Assembly: GCF_900187285.1 (NCBI RefSeq)
Contig: NZ_LT906470.1
Location: forward strand, 479,501-543,500
Direction of reading: 5' to 3'
From: Veillonella rodentium
GTDB taxonomy: Bacteria; Bacillota; Negativicutes; Veillonellales; Veillonellaceae
DNA: 64,000 nt
Made by a program: the position numbers and the translations under genes. Shown piece by piece: positions 8,129-17,278 of the stretch; positions within the stretch are counted from its first letter, which is position 1, and each line of letters starts with the position of its first letter. Below the pieces are notes generated by a model that saw only the letters and a program-made list of their open reading frames with translations, was not told the origin of the DNA and ran no database searches.

Positions 8129-8204
8129 TTATATTGAATGACTGATTGTCAAATATATATCGAATTATCGATTGCGAGTCATATAGGTGAAATCTTTTAG
8201 AGGC

Positions 8205-8340
8205 GTGGTCATGAAAGTGCATTCATGGCCACCATAGAGCCACACACTCTATGCTGATACATTATGTATCAAAAACTCTCTTACACACAGTAACTACACA
8301 CACGCAAAAAGCGCTCCTCATTGAAGGAGCGCTTTTTGTA
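8205..8340 (+). ncRNA. multi-hairpin structured RNA (3' UTR or small RNA)
   Basis: Three hairpins abut: 8205-8232 (11-bp stem, GTGGTCATGAA arm), 8233-8253 (CATAGAG/CTCTATG) and 8255-8271 (TGATACA/TGTATCA). A CU/AC-rich unpaired stretch (8272-8305) and a 13-bp terminator stem follow. No promoter is convincing, so this could be the processed 3' UTR of the padR operon. The unpaired stretch shares ACAGTNNYTACAC with the RNA at 5158-5330, in the same place relative to the terminator. No known family is recognised. Confidence 0.5.
8306..8337. terminator. bidirectional Rho-independent terminator
   Basis: 13-bp perfect stem AAAAAGCGCTCCT/AGGAGCGCTTTTT with a 6-nt loop. The A and T tails make it work in both directions, ending the padR side (+) and pyrFE (-). 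Confidence 0.9.
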
Positions 8341-8427
8341 TGTAATTAAACATGTATGACGTACAATATTGTCGGATGTTTTGATATTGTATCGGAAAAC
8401 AGGAGCGGGTATAGTGTTCCGGGTATT

Positions 8428-9015
8428 TTACTTGATATGTTTGGATCCGCGTTCTGTCATGGCAATGCCGTCTTTACAAAGCGGGCATTCTTCAGGTTTA
8501 TATGTAGGAACCTCAAGGTTTAGAAGAGCCTGTACTTTTTCTTTCGGTACACCGAATTCGGCCTTGCCGCCGGAGCGGTTGACGAGGAGGCCTACGCCTA
8601 CGATTTCACCGCCGCTCTGGTTAACTACGTTGACAACCTCTTGAACGGAACCGCCTGTGGTTACGATGTCTTCTACGATGAGGACGCGGGTGCCCGGTTC
8701 AATTTTAAATCCTCGACGCAATGTCATTACGCCTTTTTCGCGTTCCGTGAAGATGGCACGGGTGCCAAGTGCTTTGCCTACTTCATGAGCCAATAGGATA
8801 CCGCCGGTCATAGGTCCGATGACGAGCTCCACATTTTGATCGCGGAATCGTTCTGCCAGGTCTTTGCAAAGTGTTTCCGTGTATTTGGGATGTTGTAAGA
8901 CGTTGAATTTTTCGACGTACATAGGGCTGTGTAAACCGGAGGTTAACAGAAAATGGCCTTCCAGAATAGCTTGTGTGTCGATGAGTAATTGTTTTACTTC
9001 TTGTTCTGTCATCAT
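8428..9015 (-). CDS. pyrE: orotate phosphoribosyltransferase
   Basis: 195 residues. Transfers ribose-5-phosphate from PRPP to orotate, giving OMP, the fifth step of pyrimidine synthesis. The PRPP loop is VLIVEDIVTTGGS (about residues 110-122). A C-terminal CPLCK motif gives a possible metal-binding tail seen in a subset of this family. The start codon overlaps the end of pyrF by 4 bases, so pyrF and pyrE are coupled and perform consecutive steps. ATG ATG gives two adjacent possible starts. Confidence 0.93.
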   Translation of the reverse strand: MMTEQEVKQLLIDTQAILEGHFLLTSGLHSPMYVEKFNVLQHPKYTETLCKDLAERFRDQNVELVIGPMTGGILLAHEVGKALGTRAIFTEREKGVMTLRRGFKIEPGTRVLIVEDIVTTGGSVQEVVNVVNQSGGEIVGVGLLVNRSGGKAEFGVPKEKVQALLNLEVPTYKPEECPLCKDGIAMTERGSKHIK

Positions 9016-9731
9016 TTTGATAGACTCTCCATTTCTTCAATAATTAGCCGGACTGCTTCGCGAGGTTCTTCTGCCTGGGTGATAGGACGGCCTATTACGA
9101 GGCGGGAGGCACCGTCCTGAAGGGCACTTGCCGGGGTGGCGATACGTTTCTGGTCATCTGTAGTCGCAAAAGAGGGACGGATGCCCGGTGTGACGATGAG
9201 AAAATCTTTGCCGCAGGCCTGTCGAATCATTTTCGCTTCGAGGGCGGAGCATACGACGCCGTCCATGCCGCATTCCTTAGCGAGCTTTGCGAGGCGGATA
9301 ACTTGATCGGAAATCGGCAACTGACCGCCTGTAGCCGTCCAAGCTTCTTCGTCAAAGCTGGTCAACACGGTGATTGCCAATAGTTTTGGACGTTCCACGC
9401 CGAGCTTTTCCGCACTTTCACGAGCCGCCTGTACCGCTGCTTTCATCATCACGGGGCCGCCCTGCCCATGAATCGTGATTAAATTAGCGCCCACATATGT
9501 CAAGGACGATACACCGTGGGCCACCGTGTTCGGTATGTCATGTAATTTCAAGTCGAGAAATACATGCTTGTCCTGTTCCTGTAAATAGCGAATCGTTTTC
9601 TCCCCTTCGGCGTAGAATAGTTCCATGCCGACCTTGTAAAAGCTGACCGCGTCACCGAGGGATGTGACGATCGCTTTCACCTCATCCATGGTGGATACGT
9701 CTAGGGCTACGATTAATCTGTCATCTGCCAT
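9012..9731 (-). CDS. pyrF: orotidine-5'-phosphate decarboxylase
   Basis: 239 residues, type 1 OMP decarboxylase (OMP to UMP). The signature DLKLHDIPNT holds the catalytic Asp60-Lys62-Asp65 charge network. IVTPGIRPS and the late RLVIGRPIT phosphate-binding segment are also visible. First gene of the pyrF-pyrE unit, with a good AGG-rich RBS upstream of the ATG. The divergent gene starts 186 bp away, so both promoters lie in that gap. Confidence 0.95.
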   Translation of the reverse strand: MADDRLIVALDVSTMDEVKAIVTSLGDAVSFYKVGMELFYAEGEKTIRYLQEQDKHVFLDLKLHDIPNTVAHGVSSLTYVGANLITIHGQGGPVMMKAAVQAARESAEKLGVERPKLLAITVLTSFDEEAWTATGGQLPISDQVIRLAKLAKECGMDGVVCSALEAKMIRQACGKDFLIVTPGIRPSFATTDDQKRIATPASALQDGASRLVIGRPITQAEEPREAVRLIIEEMESLSK

Positions 9732-9917
9732 GTTACAACCTCCATATTATATATATCTAAATAATTTTTACATATCGGGGCGGTCCTGTCAATGTAAATC
9801 GCCGTAAAATAGGTGACTGATAGGAACCTTCGGGCAGTAGATAATTCGAGGTTTCATGCTATAATAAATATAGTAATTGATGATAATTCTTATATATAGA
9901 TTTGTGAAAGGAGTCCT

Positions 9918-10547
9918 ATGTTAGATTTTGTTGCATTAGACTTTGAAACAGCCAATAAATTTAAAAATAGCGCCTGCTCGCTCGCCGTTATCACCGTTAA
10001 GGGCGGTCAGATTACAAAAAAGGCGTATAGCCTCATCAAGCCTCCGTTTATGAGCTTTGATGAGGAATGTATTGAAATCCACGGTATCGAACCGAAGGAC
10101 GTATTGCATGAAAAAACTTTCGACCAGTTGTGGGATGCCATCTATGAAAACCACTTGAAAGGAAACATCATGGTGGCGCACAATGCCAAGTTCGATATGA
10201 ATGTACTTCGCGCTACATTGGATTATTATAAGATTCCCTGGCCGAATCTTGATTATGCATGTACGGTGAAATTATCACGCGCCGTATGGCCTGATCTGGT
10301 AAACCATAAGTTGAATACGATGGCCGCCTATTTGGGGGTAGAGTTTAAACATCACTACGCTCTCGATGATGCGGAAACCTGTGCAAAGGTCGTGATGGAG
10401 GCCGCTAAACTGCGCGGAGCTGACAGTTTGCCTGATTTGCTTAAAAGTGCGGGGGTTCCGTTGGAGCCGTTTATCGATGAGAAAAATCGGTCGGCTCAGG
10501 AGGCTCTACATAAAGAGCCGGAACCGGAGCAAATGTCGTTTTTTTAA
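9918..10547 (+). CDS. DnaQ-like 3'-5' exonuclease (DEDDh)
   Basis: 209 residues. Exo I DFETA (Asp8, Glu10), Exo II AHNAKFDMNVL, Exo III HYALDDAE with His and Asp in DEDDh spacing. This is the proofreading-exonuclease fold of the DNA polymerase III epsilon family; here it is a stand-alone enzyme, so it may trim RNA or DNA rather than proofread. The last 35 residues are acidic and end in MSFF. RBS GAAAGGAG precedes the ATG. Confidence 0.88.
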   Translation: MLDFVALDFETANKFKNSACSLAVITVKGGQITKKAYSLIKPPFMSFDEECIEIHGIEPKDVLHEKTFDQLWDAIYENHLKGNIMVAHNAKFDMNVLRATLDYYKIPWPNLDYACTVKLSRAVWPDLVNHKLNTMAAYLGVEFKHHYALDDAETCAKVVMEAAKLRGADSLPDLLKSAGVPLEPFIDEKNRSAQEALHKEPEPEQMSFF

Positions 10548-10654
10548 CCGGTTGGAATTTGTACAGTCCTTTTGTTGTATGTCATAAATAGATTATGTTA
10601 TAAATTGACTGATGAGAATATGTGCGACATATTCTATGGGGAATAGGAGGGACG

Positions 10655-11317
10655 ATGTTAGGAAAAGAACTGTTACGATATGTGGATCATACGTTGTTAA
10701 AACCTACCGCGACGTGGGATGAGGTGAAGCAAATCTGTGCGGATGCCGTAACTTATAAAACCGCTTCCGTATGTATTCCACCTGATTTTGTAGGCGCTGC
10801 ACATGAAGCCTTTCCGAAGCTTAACGTATGTACCGTTATCGGATTTCCTTTAGGTTATGAAACGACAGAGGTGAAGGTGGCCGAAACGGAACAGGCCATC
10901 CTTGACGGGGCCAATGAAATCGATATGGTTGTCAACTTGGGCAAGGTTAAGGAAGGTGACTTTGAGGCCGTTACATCGGAAATTAAAGCGCTTAAAGCCG
11001 CTTGCGGCAATAAGGTTTTAAAGGTTATTATCGAGGCGTGTTATCTGACCGATGCGGAAAAGGTCGCACTATGTCGGTGCATAACTGATGGCAGTGCTGA
11101 TTATATCAAAACATCGACGGGCTTCGGTAGCGGTGGTGCCAGTATAGAGGACGTATATCTTTTCAAAAAGCATATCGGTCCTAATGTAAAGATTAAGGCC
11201 GCCGGCGGTATCCGCTCCGTAACGGATATGAAGGCCTATATTGAAGCCGGCTGTGCACGCATCGGTGCCAGCGCAGCTGTAGAACTATTAAAAAATCATT
11301 TGGATGAAGATTACTAG
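10655..11317 (+). CDS. deoC: deoxyribose-phosphate aldolase
   Basis: 220 residues from the ATG at 10655, which has AGGAGGG upstream; an in-frame ATG 33 bases earlier lacks one. Class I aldolase splitting 2-deoxyribose-5-phosphate into glyceraldehyde-3-phosphate and acetaldehyde. Seen: DHTLLKPTA near the N-terminus, KVIIEACYL with the first active lysine, YIKTSTGFG with the Schiff-base lysine, and KAAGGIRS. It is followed by pdp and cdd, a nucleoside salvage set. Confidence 0.95.
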   Translation: MLGKELLRYVDHTLLKPTATWDEVKQICADAVTYKTASVCIPPDFVGAAHEAFPKLNVCTVIGFPLGYETTEVKVAETEQAILDGANEIDMVVNLGKVKEGDFEAVTSEIKALKAACGNKVLKVIIEACYLTDAEKVALCRCITDGSADYIKTSTGFGSGGASIEDVYLFKKHIGPNVKIKAAGGIRSVTDMKAYIEAGCARIGASAAVELLKNHLDEDY

Positions 11318-11330
11318 TAGATGATGAGAT

Positions 11331-11360
11331 GCCACCTGAGACAGGCTTAGGTGGCCTTTT
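11331..11360 (+). terminator. hairpin terminator between deoC and pdp
   Basis: 10-bp stem GCCACCTGAG/CTTAGGTGGC (one G-U) with CTTTT after it. It lies between co-directional genes 57 bp apart, so it may only reduce readthrough. Confidence 0.7.
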
Positions 11361-11374
11361 AGACTGGCGGTGAT

Positions 11375-12679
11375 ATGATGCGCATGTACGATATTATTCT
11401 GAAAAAACGGGCCGCTCTGCCATTGACGTCTGAGGAGATTCACTTTGTCATCTCCGGTTATGTGAACGGAGATATACCGGATTATCAGGTGAGTGCCTTG
11501 TTGATGACCATAGTCTTTAACGGGATGAATAAAGACGAACTCGGTACATTGACATTGGAAATGGCGAAATCCGGTCATATGGTGGATTTATCCTCGATTG
11601 ATGGTGTAACCGTAGATAAGCACAGCACGGGCGGTGTAGGGGATAAAACAACCCTGATTATTGCGCCTCTTGTGGCCGCTTGCGGTGGCAAGGTAGCCAA
11701 GATGTCCGGCCGCGGTCTCGGCCATACGGGCGGTACCATCGATAAGATGGAGTCTATTCCGGGCTTGCAGACGGAGATGAAACAGGATGCTTTCATTGAA
11801 CAGGTAAACCGCATCGGACTCGCCGTTATCGGACAGTCGGAAGGTCTTGCCCCGGCGGATAAAAAACTATACGCCTTGCGGGATGTGACAGGGACCGTCG
11901 ACAGTATTCCGCTCATTGCATCGTCCGTTATGAGTAAGAAACTGGCATCCGGTGCACAGGCCATTCTTCTCGATGTGAAGGTCGGCAGCGGAGCATTTAT
12001 GAAAACCCTGGATGATGCGCGCCAATTGGCACAGGCCATGGTGGATATCGGTAAGGCTAACGGCCGCTTTGTGAAAGCCATTCTTACCGATATGGATCGC
12101 CCTTTGGGGCACGCGATAGGAAATGCGCTTGAGATTCGCGAAGTCATCGATACATTGAAAGGCAACGGCCCTGAGGACTTAACTCATGAATGCCTTGTTA
12201 TGGCGGCCCATATGCTTGTTTTAGGTAAGATCTGTGATTATGACACGGCCTTTGAAAGAGTACAACAGGCATTGGATTCCGGTGCCGCTCTTGAGCGGTT
12301 GAGGCTCATGATTTCAGCTCAAGGCGGAAATGCGCGAGTTCTCAATGATGATGGCTTGTTGCCGGTCGGTCGTTATACACGTGACGTGATTGCGCAATCA
12401 AACGGGTATATCACCCATATGAATACGGAACAATGCGGCGTAGCCTCTGTTATGCTCGGTGCAGGACGCACCGTTAAGGATGGTCCTATTGATTACGGTG
12501 CGGGTATTGTGATGCACAAGAAAACAGGTGATGCCGTTTCCAAAGCTGATGTAATCGCCACGCTCTATGCCGGTGATGAAAGTTTGCTTGATGGAGCGGA
12601 GAAGACCTATATAGATGCGATAACTATTGATGCGGTAGCACCGGGTGTGTCGAATACGATTTTGGGTATTGTTGAATGA
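11375..12679 (+). CDS. pdp: pyrimidine-nucleoside phosphorylase
   Basis: 434 residues. Phosphorolysis of thymidine, uridine or deoxyuridine to base and (deoxy)ribose-1-phosphate. The family signature is clear: SGRGLGHTGGTIDKMESI, preceded by KHSTGGVGDKTTL for phosphate binding. Length matches the family. Start options are ATGATGCGCATG with only a weak GGCGG upstream; the first is used. It feeds deoxyribose-1-phosphate towards the aldolase encoded before it (a mutase would be needed and is not in this window). Confidence 0.93.
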   Translation: MMRMYDIILKKRAALPLTSEEIHFVISGYVNGDIPDYQVSALLMTIVFNGMNKDELGTLTLEMAKSGHMVDLSSIDGVTVDKHSTGGVGDKTTLIIAPLVAACGGKVAKMSGRGLGHTGGTIDKMESIPGLQTEMKQDAFIEQVNRIGLAVIGQSEGLAPADKKLYALRDVTGTVDSIPLIASSVMSKKLASGAQAILLDVKVGSGAFMKTLDDARQLAQAMVDIGKANGRFVKAILTDMDRPLGHAIGNALEIREVIDTLKGNGPEDLTHECLVMAAHMLVLGKICDYDTAFERVQQALDSGAALERLRLMISAQGGNARVLNDDGLLPVGRYTRDVIAQSNGYITHMNTEQCGVASVMLGAGRTVKDGPIDYGAGIVMHKKTGDAVSKADVIATLYAGDESLLDGAEKTYIDAITIDAVAPGVSNTILGIVE

Positions 12680-12829
12680 CATATATTATGTAATTGTATT
12701 ATGTTATGCTGAATTGAGTTGAACTTAGTTGTATTGTGTAAACTACGTAATATTACATGTGCAATTGCAGTATTGAATAAGTATCCTGATATCTTGTTGA
12801 GATAGTAATAATCGAACATAGGAGTGTAT

Positions 12830-13294
12830 ATGCAGTTAGTACAATCGGAAAATTATCAAGTAGCAACAGAATATGTGAAGCGGCTTGGTGTCGAGGCCGT
12901 AGGAAATTTGATAAATACAGCCGTTGATGTCCGTCGTCAGTCATATAGTCCATATTCCAAATTTCAGGTCGGGGCGGCTGTATTAGGTTCGGATGGCATG
13001 ACTTATAAGGGATGTAATATAGAAAATGCATCCTATGGTCTGACAAACTGTGCGGAGCGCAGTGCTATTTTTAATGCTGTCAGTCATGGATGCCGTGAAT
13101 TTGTTGCGATCGCCGTCGTAGCCGATACGGACGGCCCCTGTTCGCCGTGCGGAGCTTGCAGGCAGGTGATTGCGGAGTTTAAGATTCCTTATATAGTCAT
13201 GGGCAATCTAAACGGTGAATATACAGTTGTTACATTACAAGAATTACTGCCGTATTCCTTCGAATCGGCAGATATAAAAACGGAGTCGGTTTAA
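12830..13294 (+). CDS. cdd: cytidine deaminase
   Basis: 154 residues from the ATG at 12830, five bases after AGGAG; the GTG two codons earlier overlaps that RBS. Deaminates cytidine and deoxycytidine to uridine forms. Zinc site: NCAERSAIF (Cys and catalytic Glu in CAE) and PCSPCGACRQV (two Cys). The first ~25 residues extend ahead of the usual start of the fold. It completes a deoC-pdp-cdd salvage group, though a 150-bp gap with its own AT-rich promoter region separates it from pdp. Confidence 0.93.
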   Translation: MQLVQSENYQVATEYVKRLGVEAVGNLINTAVDVRRQSYSPYSKFQVGAAVLGSDGMTYKGCNIENASYGLTNCAERSAIFNAVSHGCREFVAIAVVADTDGPCSPCGACRQVIAEFKIPYIVMGNLNGEYTVVTLQELLPYSFESADIKTESV

Positions 13295-13308
13295 ACCGAC
13301 TCCGTTTT
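13277..13308. terminator. bidirectional terminator
   Basis: Perfect 32-bp palindrome with half-site AAAACGGAGTCGGTTT. It overlaps the cdd stop codon and separates cdd (+) from metQ (-). Confidence 0.92.
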
Positions 13309-13328
13309 GTGTTATGCAGATTTGTTAA

Positions 13329-14147
13329 TTAGAATGCAGGTACAATAGCACCTTTATATTTATCTTCGATGAATTTTTTAATTTCCGGGCTATGAAGTGC
13401 AGCCATCAATTTTTGGATACGTGGATCACTTTCATTGCCTTTAAGCACGGTTACGATATTTACGTACGGGGAATCGTTGGATTCGATAGCCAATGCGTCT
13501 TTACTGGGATTCAAGCCTACGTTCAACGCGAAGTTCGTATTGATCGCAGCCAAAGCTACATCGTCAAGTGCACGAGGTACTTGAGCAGGTTCCAACTCTA
13601 CGAATTGGTATTCGTTAGGATTGGAGGCGATGTCCTGTACGGTGGACAAGATATTGCTGGAATCTTTCAGTGTGATAAGACCTTGTTTCTGTAACAATAA
13701 GAGGGCACGGCCGCCATTTGTAGGGTCGTTAGGAATAGCGATTTTTGCGCTTTTAGGAAGATCTTTCAGATCCTTGATTTGACGAGAATATAAGCCCATC
13801 GGTTCCAAGTGAACCGCACCGGCGGATACTAAAGGCAAGTTGTGCGCCTTTGCGAATTCATCCATGTAAGGTGTATGTTGGAAGAAGTTAGCATCGATTT
13901 CCTTGTCGCCTAATGCTAAATTCGGTGTATTGTAATCGCTGAATTCGGTGATTTGAAGATCGATACCTTCTTTTGCTAAAACAGGTTTAACCTGTTCTAA
14001 TATTTCTGCATGCGGTACGGCCGTCGCGCCGATTTTTAAAACTTGTTTGTCGCCGCTTGCAGCCTTGTTGTTATCGCTGCTGCAACCAGCGATTAATAGG
14101 GCGCCGCCGAGAATTACGGTTGCCGCCAATGCTAAAAATTTGTTCAT
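13329..14147 (-). CDS. metQ: methionine ABC transporter substrate-binding lipoprotein
   Basis: 272 residues from the ATG at 14147, which has AGGAGTG upstream. Type II signal peptide with lipobox LLIAGC (lipidated Cys at about 22), then a NlpA/MetQ fold: KIGATAVPHAEILEQVKP, FSDYNTPNLAL, DANFFQHTPY. These segments are typical of MetQ proteins that bind L- or D-methionine. Its ABC partners metN and metI lie about 12.5 kb away, so the transporter is split over two loci. Confidence 0.92.
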   Translation of the reverse strand: MNKFLALAATVILGGALLIAGCSSDNNKAASGDKQVLKIGATAVPHAEILEQVKPVLAKEGIDLQITEFSDYNTPNLALGDKEIDANFFQHTPYMDEFAKAHNLPLVSAGAVHLEPMGLYSRQIKDLKDLPKSAKIAIPNDPTNGGRALLLLQKQGLITLKDSSNILSTVQDIASNPNEYQFVELEPAQVPRALDDVALAAINTNFALNVGLNPSKDALAIESNDSPYVNIVTVLKGNESDPRIQKLMAALHSPEIKKFIEDKYKGAIVPAF

Positions 14148-14286
14148 TAAAAACACTCCTTTTACAAGAAATTTATGTACCAAGTTTATTTAATAAATCT
14201 ATACTACTAAATTATTTCCTAGTCTGCAAGAAGGTATTAGTATGAGTTATGCATAACTTAAAGCTATGGTATGAGGAACGTGAAAG

Positions 14287-15198
14287 TTATTTGCCTATAA
14301 TCAGCCCTACAGACCACATAATCTGGTAAATCATGGCGGCGCCTGCCGTAGTCCCCATGGCTTTGTCCAATTGGAATTCGTCTGCATACATATCCAAGGT
14401 ATACACTGTTTTGAATGCTAACGGTGCCGCTAAAAGAGCTAAGAGGGAAAACCATGTCATGTGTCCTACGATAATCCATGCGATAACCCACAGAAAATTA
14501 AAGATGTAGCAGATACTCATGAGATGCAGCGCTTTGTCACGGCCCAGTACAATCGGTAATGTACGACGTCCGTGGCTTTCATCATTTTTAATATCCCTGA
14601 TATTATTGGTCAACATGATGGAACCGACGAGCAACGTAGAGGGAATGCCGGGGATGAGCAGAGCCCACGATAACTCGCGGGTCCATGCATAGCCTGTGAT
14701 GAGTACGATGGCAAGCCCCATGGCGATACCGGAGGATAATTCGCCGAAGGGTGTACGTGAAATCGGTTTGGGCCCTCCTGAATAGAGGAAACTGATTAAG
14801 ATGCACACCACGCCGACCGGCAAGTAATACCATGTAATCGTGGCCGATAAATAGAGGCCGATGACGATGGGGACGATCATTACCGTTTTGATGAGGCGCA
14901 TGATGAGCGTAGGACTCATGGTTCCACGGGTGATGGATCCTGCGTTGCCGACCTTCTGGCCGTGATCGAGACCGCTTTTAAAATCTGCATATTCATTCCA
15001 CATATTCGCGATGATTTGCGCGGATACGACGGCGAGGAATATGAGCACCGTATGGAATACGGCAAGGGCCGTACCGTGTGCGGCGCCAAATGCATAATAG
15101 TTGAAGGATGCCCCTAGTAGAACGGGGCCGAGGGCCGCCGCCAATGTGCGCGGCCGGGTGAGGGGGATTAATTCTTGTATCATATGGTTTATGTACAC
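14287..15198 (-). CDS. menA: UbiA-family prenyltransferase, MenA-like
   Basis: 303 residues with about eight membrane helices. Two Asp-rich motifs: NEYADFKSGLD (about 65-75) and NNIRDIKNDESHGRRT (about 195-210), which bind the Mg-prenyl diphosphate. The pattern matches 1,4-dihydroxy-2-naphthoate prenyltransferase (demethylmenaquinone synthesis), but other UbiA members are possible since no other men genes are in view. Several in-frame starts exist; TTG/ATG choices at the very N-terminus change it by only a few residues. Confidence 0.8.
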   Translation of the reverse strand: MYINHMIQELIPLTRPRTLAAALGPVLLGASFNYYAFGAAHGTALAVFHTVLIFLAVVSAQIIANMWNEYADFKSGLDHGQKVGNAGSITRGTMSPTLIMRLIKTVMIVPIVIGLYLSATITWYYLPVGVVCILISFLYSGGPKPISRTPFGELSSGIAMGLAIVLITGYAWTRELSWALLIPGIPSTLLVGSIMLTNNIRDIKNDESHGRRTLPIVLGRDKALHLMSICYIFNFLWVIAWIIVGHMTWFSLLALLAAPLAFKTVYTLDMYADEFQLDKAMGTTAGAAMIYQIMWSVGLIIGK

Positions 15199-15388
15199 AA
15201 CACGTGTACTCCTTTCTGTCTCTATGTATTGTATAGCAGAACGGGCGGGTTGTAAATTATAGCGTGCAGTAACGAAAATAATATATACAGTAGTGACGAG
15301 AGATATAGTATAATAATAAATATACGTGTTATAGAAACTTTTACATTCTATAATACTGTTTTATGATTGTTAATCAGTGAGGTGTCTT

Positions 15389-16339
15389 ATGAAAGCTCTC
15401 AAGAAAAAACTAATAACATTGGCTTGTGCTACCTGTCTGACTGTCGGAATGGGCGCTGTTGCCTGTGCCGATACGGTTGATATGGGTTACGGCTTACAAG
15501 GAAATACTTCGGCCTCCGTGAAAGCGGTGAAGTTGGCGGATATTCCATCTGATCCAGGTATGCGCACCGCGGAACAGAATAAATTGATTCGTCAGGCAAA
15601 TGATAATGCCCGTGCTCAGGTGAACGCACTTATGCAAAATCAATATTCGGTGCAGTTACCTCAACTTGAAGGTAATGTTGTAGACGGATATTCTATATAT
15701 CAGTTACAGGGAGCCGATGCAAAAGGTCATCATACGGCATATTATATGACGATAGATTATTCAAAATCCATCATTGACGGGGCAATAGCCATAGAGAAAA
15801 CGGTTTTAGAAAAAGGTTCCGATGCGGATAAGATAAAAGCAAATAGTAAGCATCCTTTGTCAAAAGAAATTTCGATGTACTCCAAAGCTACCGCTGAAAA
15901 TAAGCTGCAAAGCGTTAAGGGTGAATCCTTGGATGGGAAAAAGCTGGCAAAGAAAATGACGGAATTTAATGCTAAGTTGCCGGAACAGTTGATTCAATCT
16001 TTCAGCCAAGCTGTTTTAGCCGATAAGAAGATGAAAGATTCTGAAAAGCAGAAACTGATCAACTGGATTACATTCGGCATTAAACAGATGAAGGTTGACG
16101 CAACGCATATGGCCTACGAGCCGGTTCAAACTCGCTACGGTACGGCTGTAAAAGGCGATCTTCGCGGTTCGCTTGGCTATGACGGATTCAAATCGCCGTT
16201 CTCACTCATCGGTTATGCGGTGCCGACAGACAAGGGCGTTTCCGTTCAGTTCCTGTTATCTGAGGATTCCAGTCATGACTACTGGGCTAACGAATTAAAT
16301 CATATCTATCAGACACAATCTCTTAAGGGAGGCAAATAA
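15389..16339 (+). CDS. secreted protein of unknown function (paralog 1)
   Basis: 316 residues from the ATG at 15389 (GTGAGGTG upstream). Signal peptide (KALKKKLITLACATC..., cleavage probably after ACA). The mature part is Lys- and Gln-rich and resembles the next protein: both have a Q-rich helix followed by YQLQG-x-D-x-x-G. It ends one base before the second paralog, forming a two-gene operon. I do not recognise the family; outer-membrane-facing periplasmic location is inferred from the signal peptide only. Confidence 0.75.
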   Translation: MKALKKKLITLACATCLTVGMGAVACADTVDMGYGLQGNTSASVKAVKLADIPSDPGMRTAEQNKLIRQANDNARAQVNALMQNQYSVQLPQLEGNVVDGYSIYQLQGADAKGHHTAYYMTIDYSKSIIDGAIAIEKTVLEKGSDADKIKANSKHPLSKEISMYSKATAENKLQSVKGESLDGKKLAKKMTEFNAKLPEQLIQSFSQAVLADKKMKDSEKQKLINWITFGIKQMKVDATHMAYEPVQTRYGTAVKGDLRGSLGYDGFKSPFSLIGYAVPTDKGVSVQFLLSEDSSHDYWANELNHIYQTQSLKGGK

Positions 16340-16340
16340 T

Positions 16341-17144
16341 ATGAAATCTTTGAAAGTATTAGCATGTACCGCTTGCTTAATGGGGACTTTGACGGCTGTA
16401 GGCGTGGCAAAGGATGTACATACATTGGCGGGAACGATGACGGTACCTAATGACGTAACGATGGTGACCGCATCTCAGACGAATACCCGTAACTATGCAT
16501 TAACAGAGGCTCAAAAGGCATTAAATACATCTGCAAATAAAACGAATGCTATGTTGGTTTCTCCGGAACAGTCAGTGGTGAACTTTTTACAGAATCTGGG
16601 TGTAAACTATGATGCATACCAATTACAAGGAAATGATAAGACCGGTCAGAAGGATGCCTTTATGGTCGCTGTCGATGTTAAGACCATGGCTGAGGAAATG
16701 AATAAAGGTCGCTCCATGAATCCGAATATGGCGGTGGTTATGGGGATGTTAGACCAAGGTAAATTAGATCCGGCGATGGAACAGCTCATGTTGACATCTG
16801 TGAACAATGTATTGCCGAAACAAACTACGGTAATTCCTCTAAATGAACCGATTAACGTATCCGGTCGCGATCCTAAAAAGGTTAGCGTTACCCCTAAATC
16901 ACAAACTACGCTTACGGTAGAGGATACGGAGCCGATGAAACGATTGAACTCTACAAAATATCAGACGTATACGGTGGGTTCCCGCCTGTTGCTGAATAGT
17001 AGCGGTTGGCAGGCACCGTATTATGCCAAAGCGGCTCTCGTGATGAAACCGGGAAAACCGACATTGTATATCGGCCTTACAAGCGATGTACAACGCGATT
17101 ATTTCAGTCCGATTTTTGATAAGGCTTTCAAGTCCATTAAATAG
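16341..17144 (+). CDS. secreted protein of unknown function (paralog 2)
   Basis: 267 residues with a signal peptide ending near VGVAKD. Shares with the preceding protein the YQLQGNDKTG-type segment and a C-terminal beta-rich stretch (KAALVMKPGKPTLYIGL), indicating an old tandem duplication. RBS GGGAGG lies inside the end of the upstream gene. The hairpin at 17174-17199 follows. Function unknown. Confidence 0.75.
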   Translation: MKSLKVLACTACLMGTLTAVGVAKDVHTLAGTMTVPNDVTMVTASQTNTRNYALTEAQKALNTSANKTNAMLVSPEQSVVNFLQNLGVNYDAYQLQGNDKTGQKDAFMVAVDVKTMAEEMNKGRSMNPNMAVVMGMLDQGKLDPAMEQLMLTSVNNVLPKQTTVIPLNEPINVSGRDPKKVSVTPKSQTTLTVEDTEPMKRLNSTKYQTYTVGSRLLLNSSGWQAPYYAKAALVMKPGKPTLYIGLTSDVQRDYFSPIFDKAFKSIK

Positions 17145-17173
17145 TTTATAATGGTTCGTTGCTTTCACAAATC

Positions 17174-17199
17174 ATACATCATAAAAAATTATGATGTAT
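17174..17199 (+). terminator. hairpin after the secreted-protein pair
   Basis: 11-bp stem ATACATCATAA/TTATGATGTAT with an AAAA loop. AT-rich and without a T tract, so termination is uncertain. Confidence 0.4.
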
Positions 17200-17278
17200 A
17201 AGTATTACTGTGAAGTGTAATAATGGCATTTTGTGGGCAAGACTAATTTATATAGTATTTTATTTTTAGAAAAGGAGA

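Noticed and set aside
8369-8644. Plus-strand 91-residue frame antisense to pyrE
   Set aside because: Lies on the opposite strand of pyrE's conserved coding region and has no family features.
11575-12165. 196-residue minus-strand frame inside pdp
   Set aside because: Shadow of a well-supported gene, Ser/Pro/Arg-rich, no RBS.
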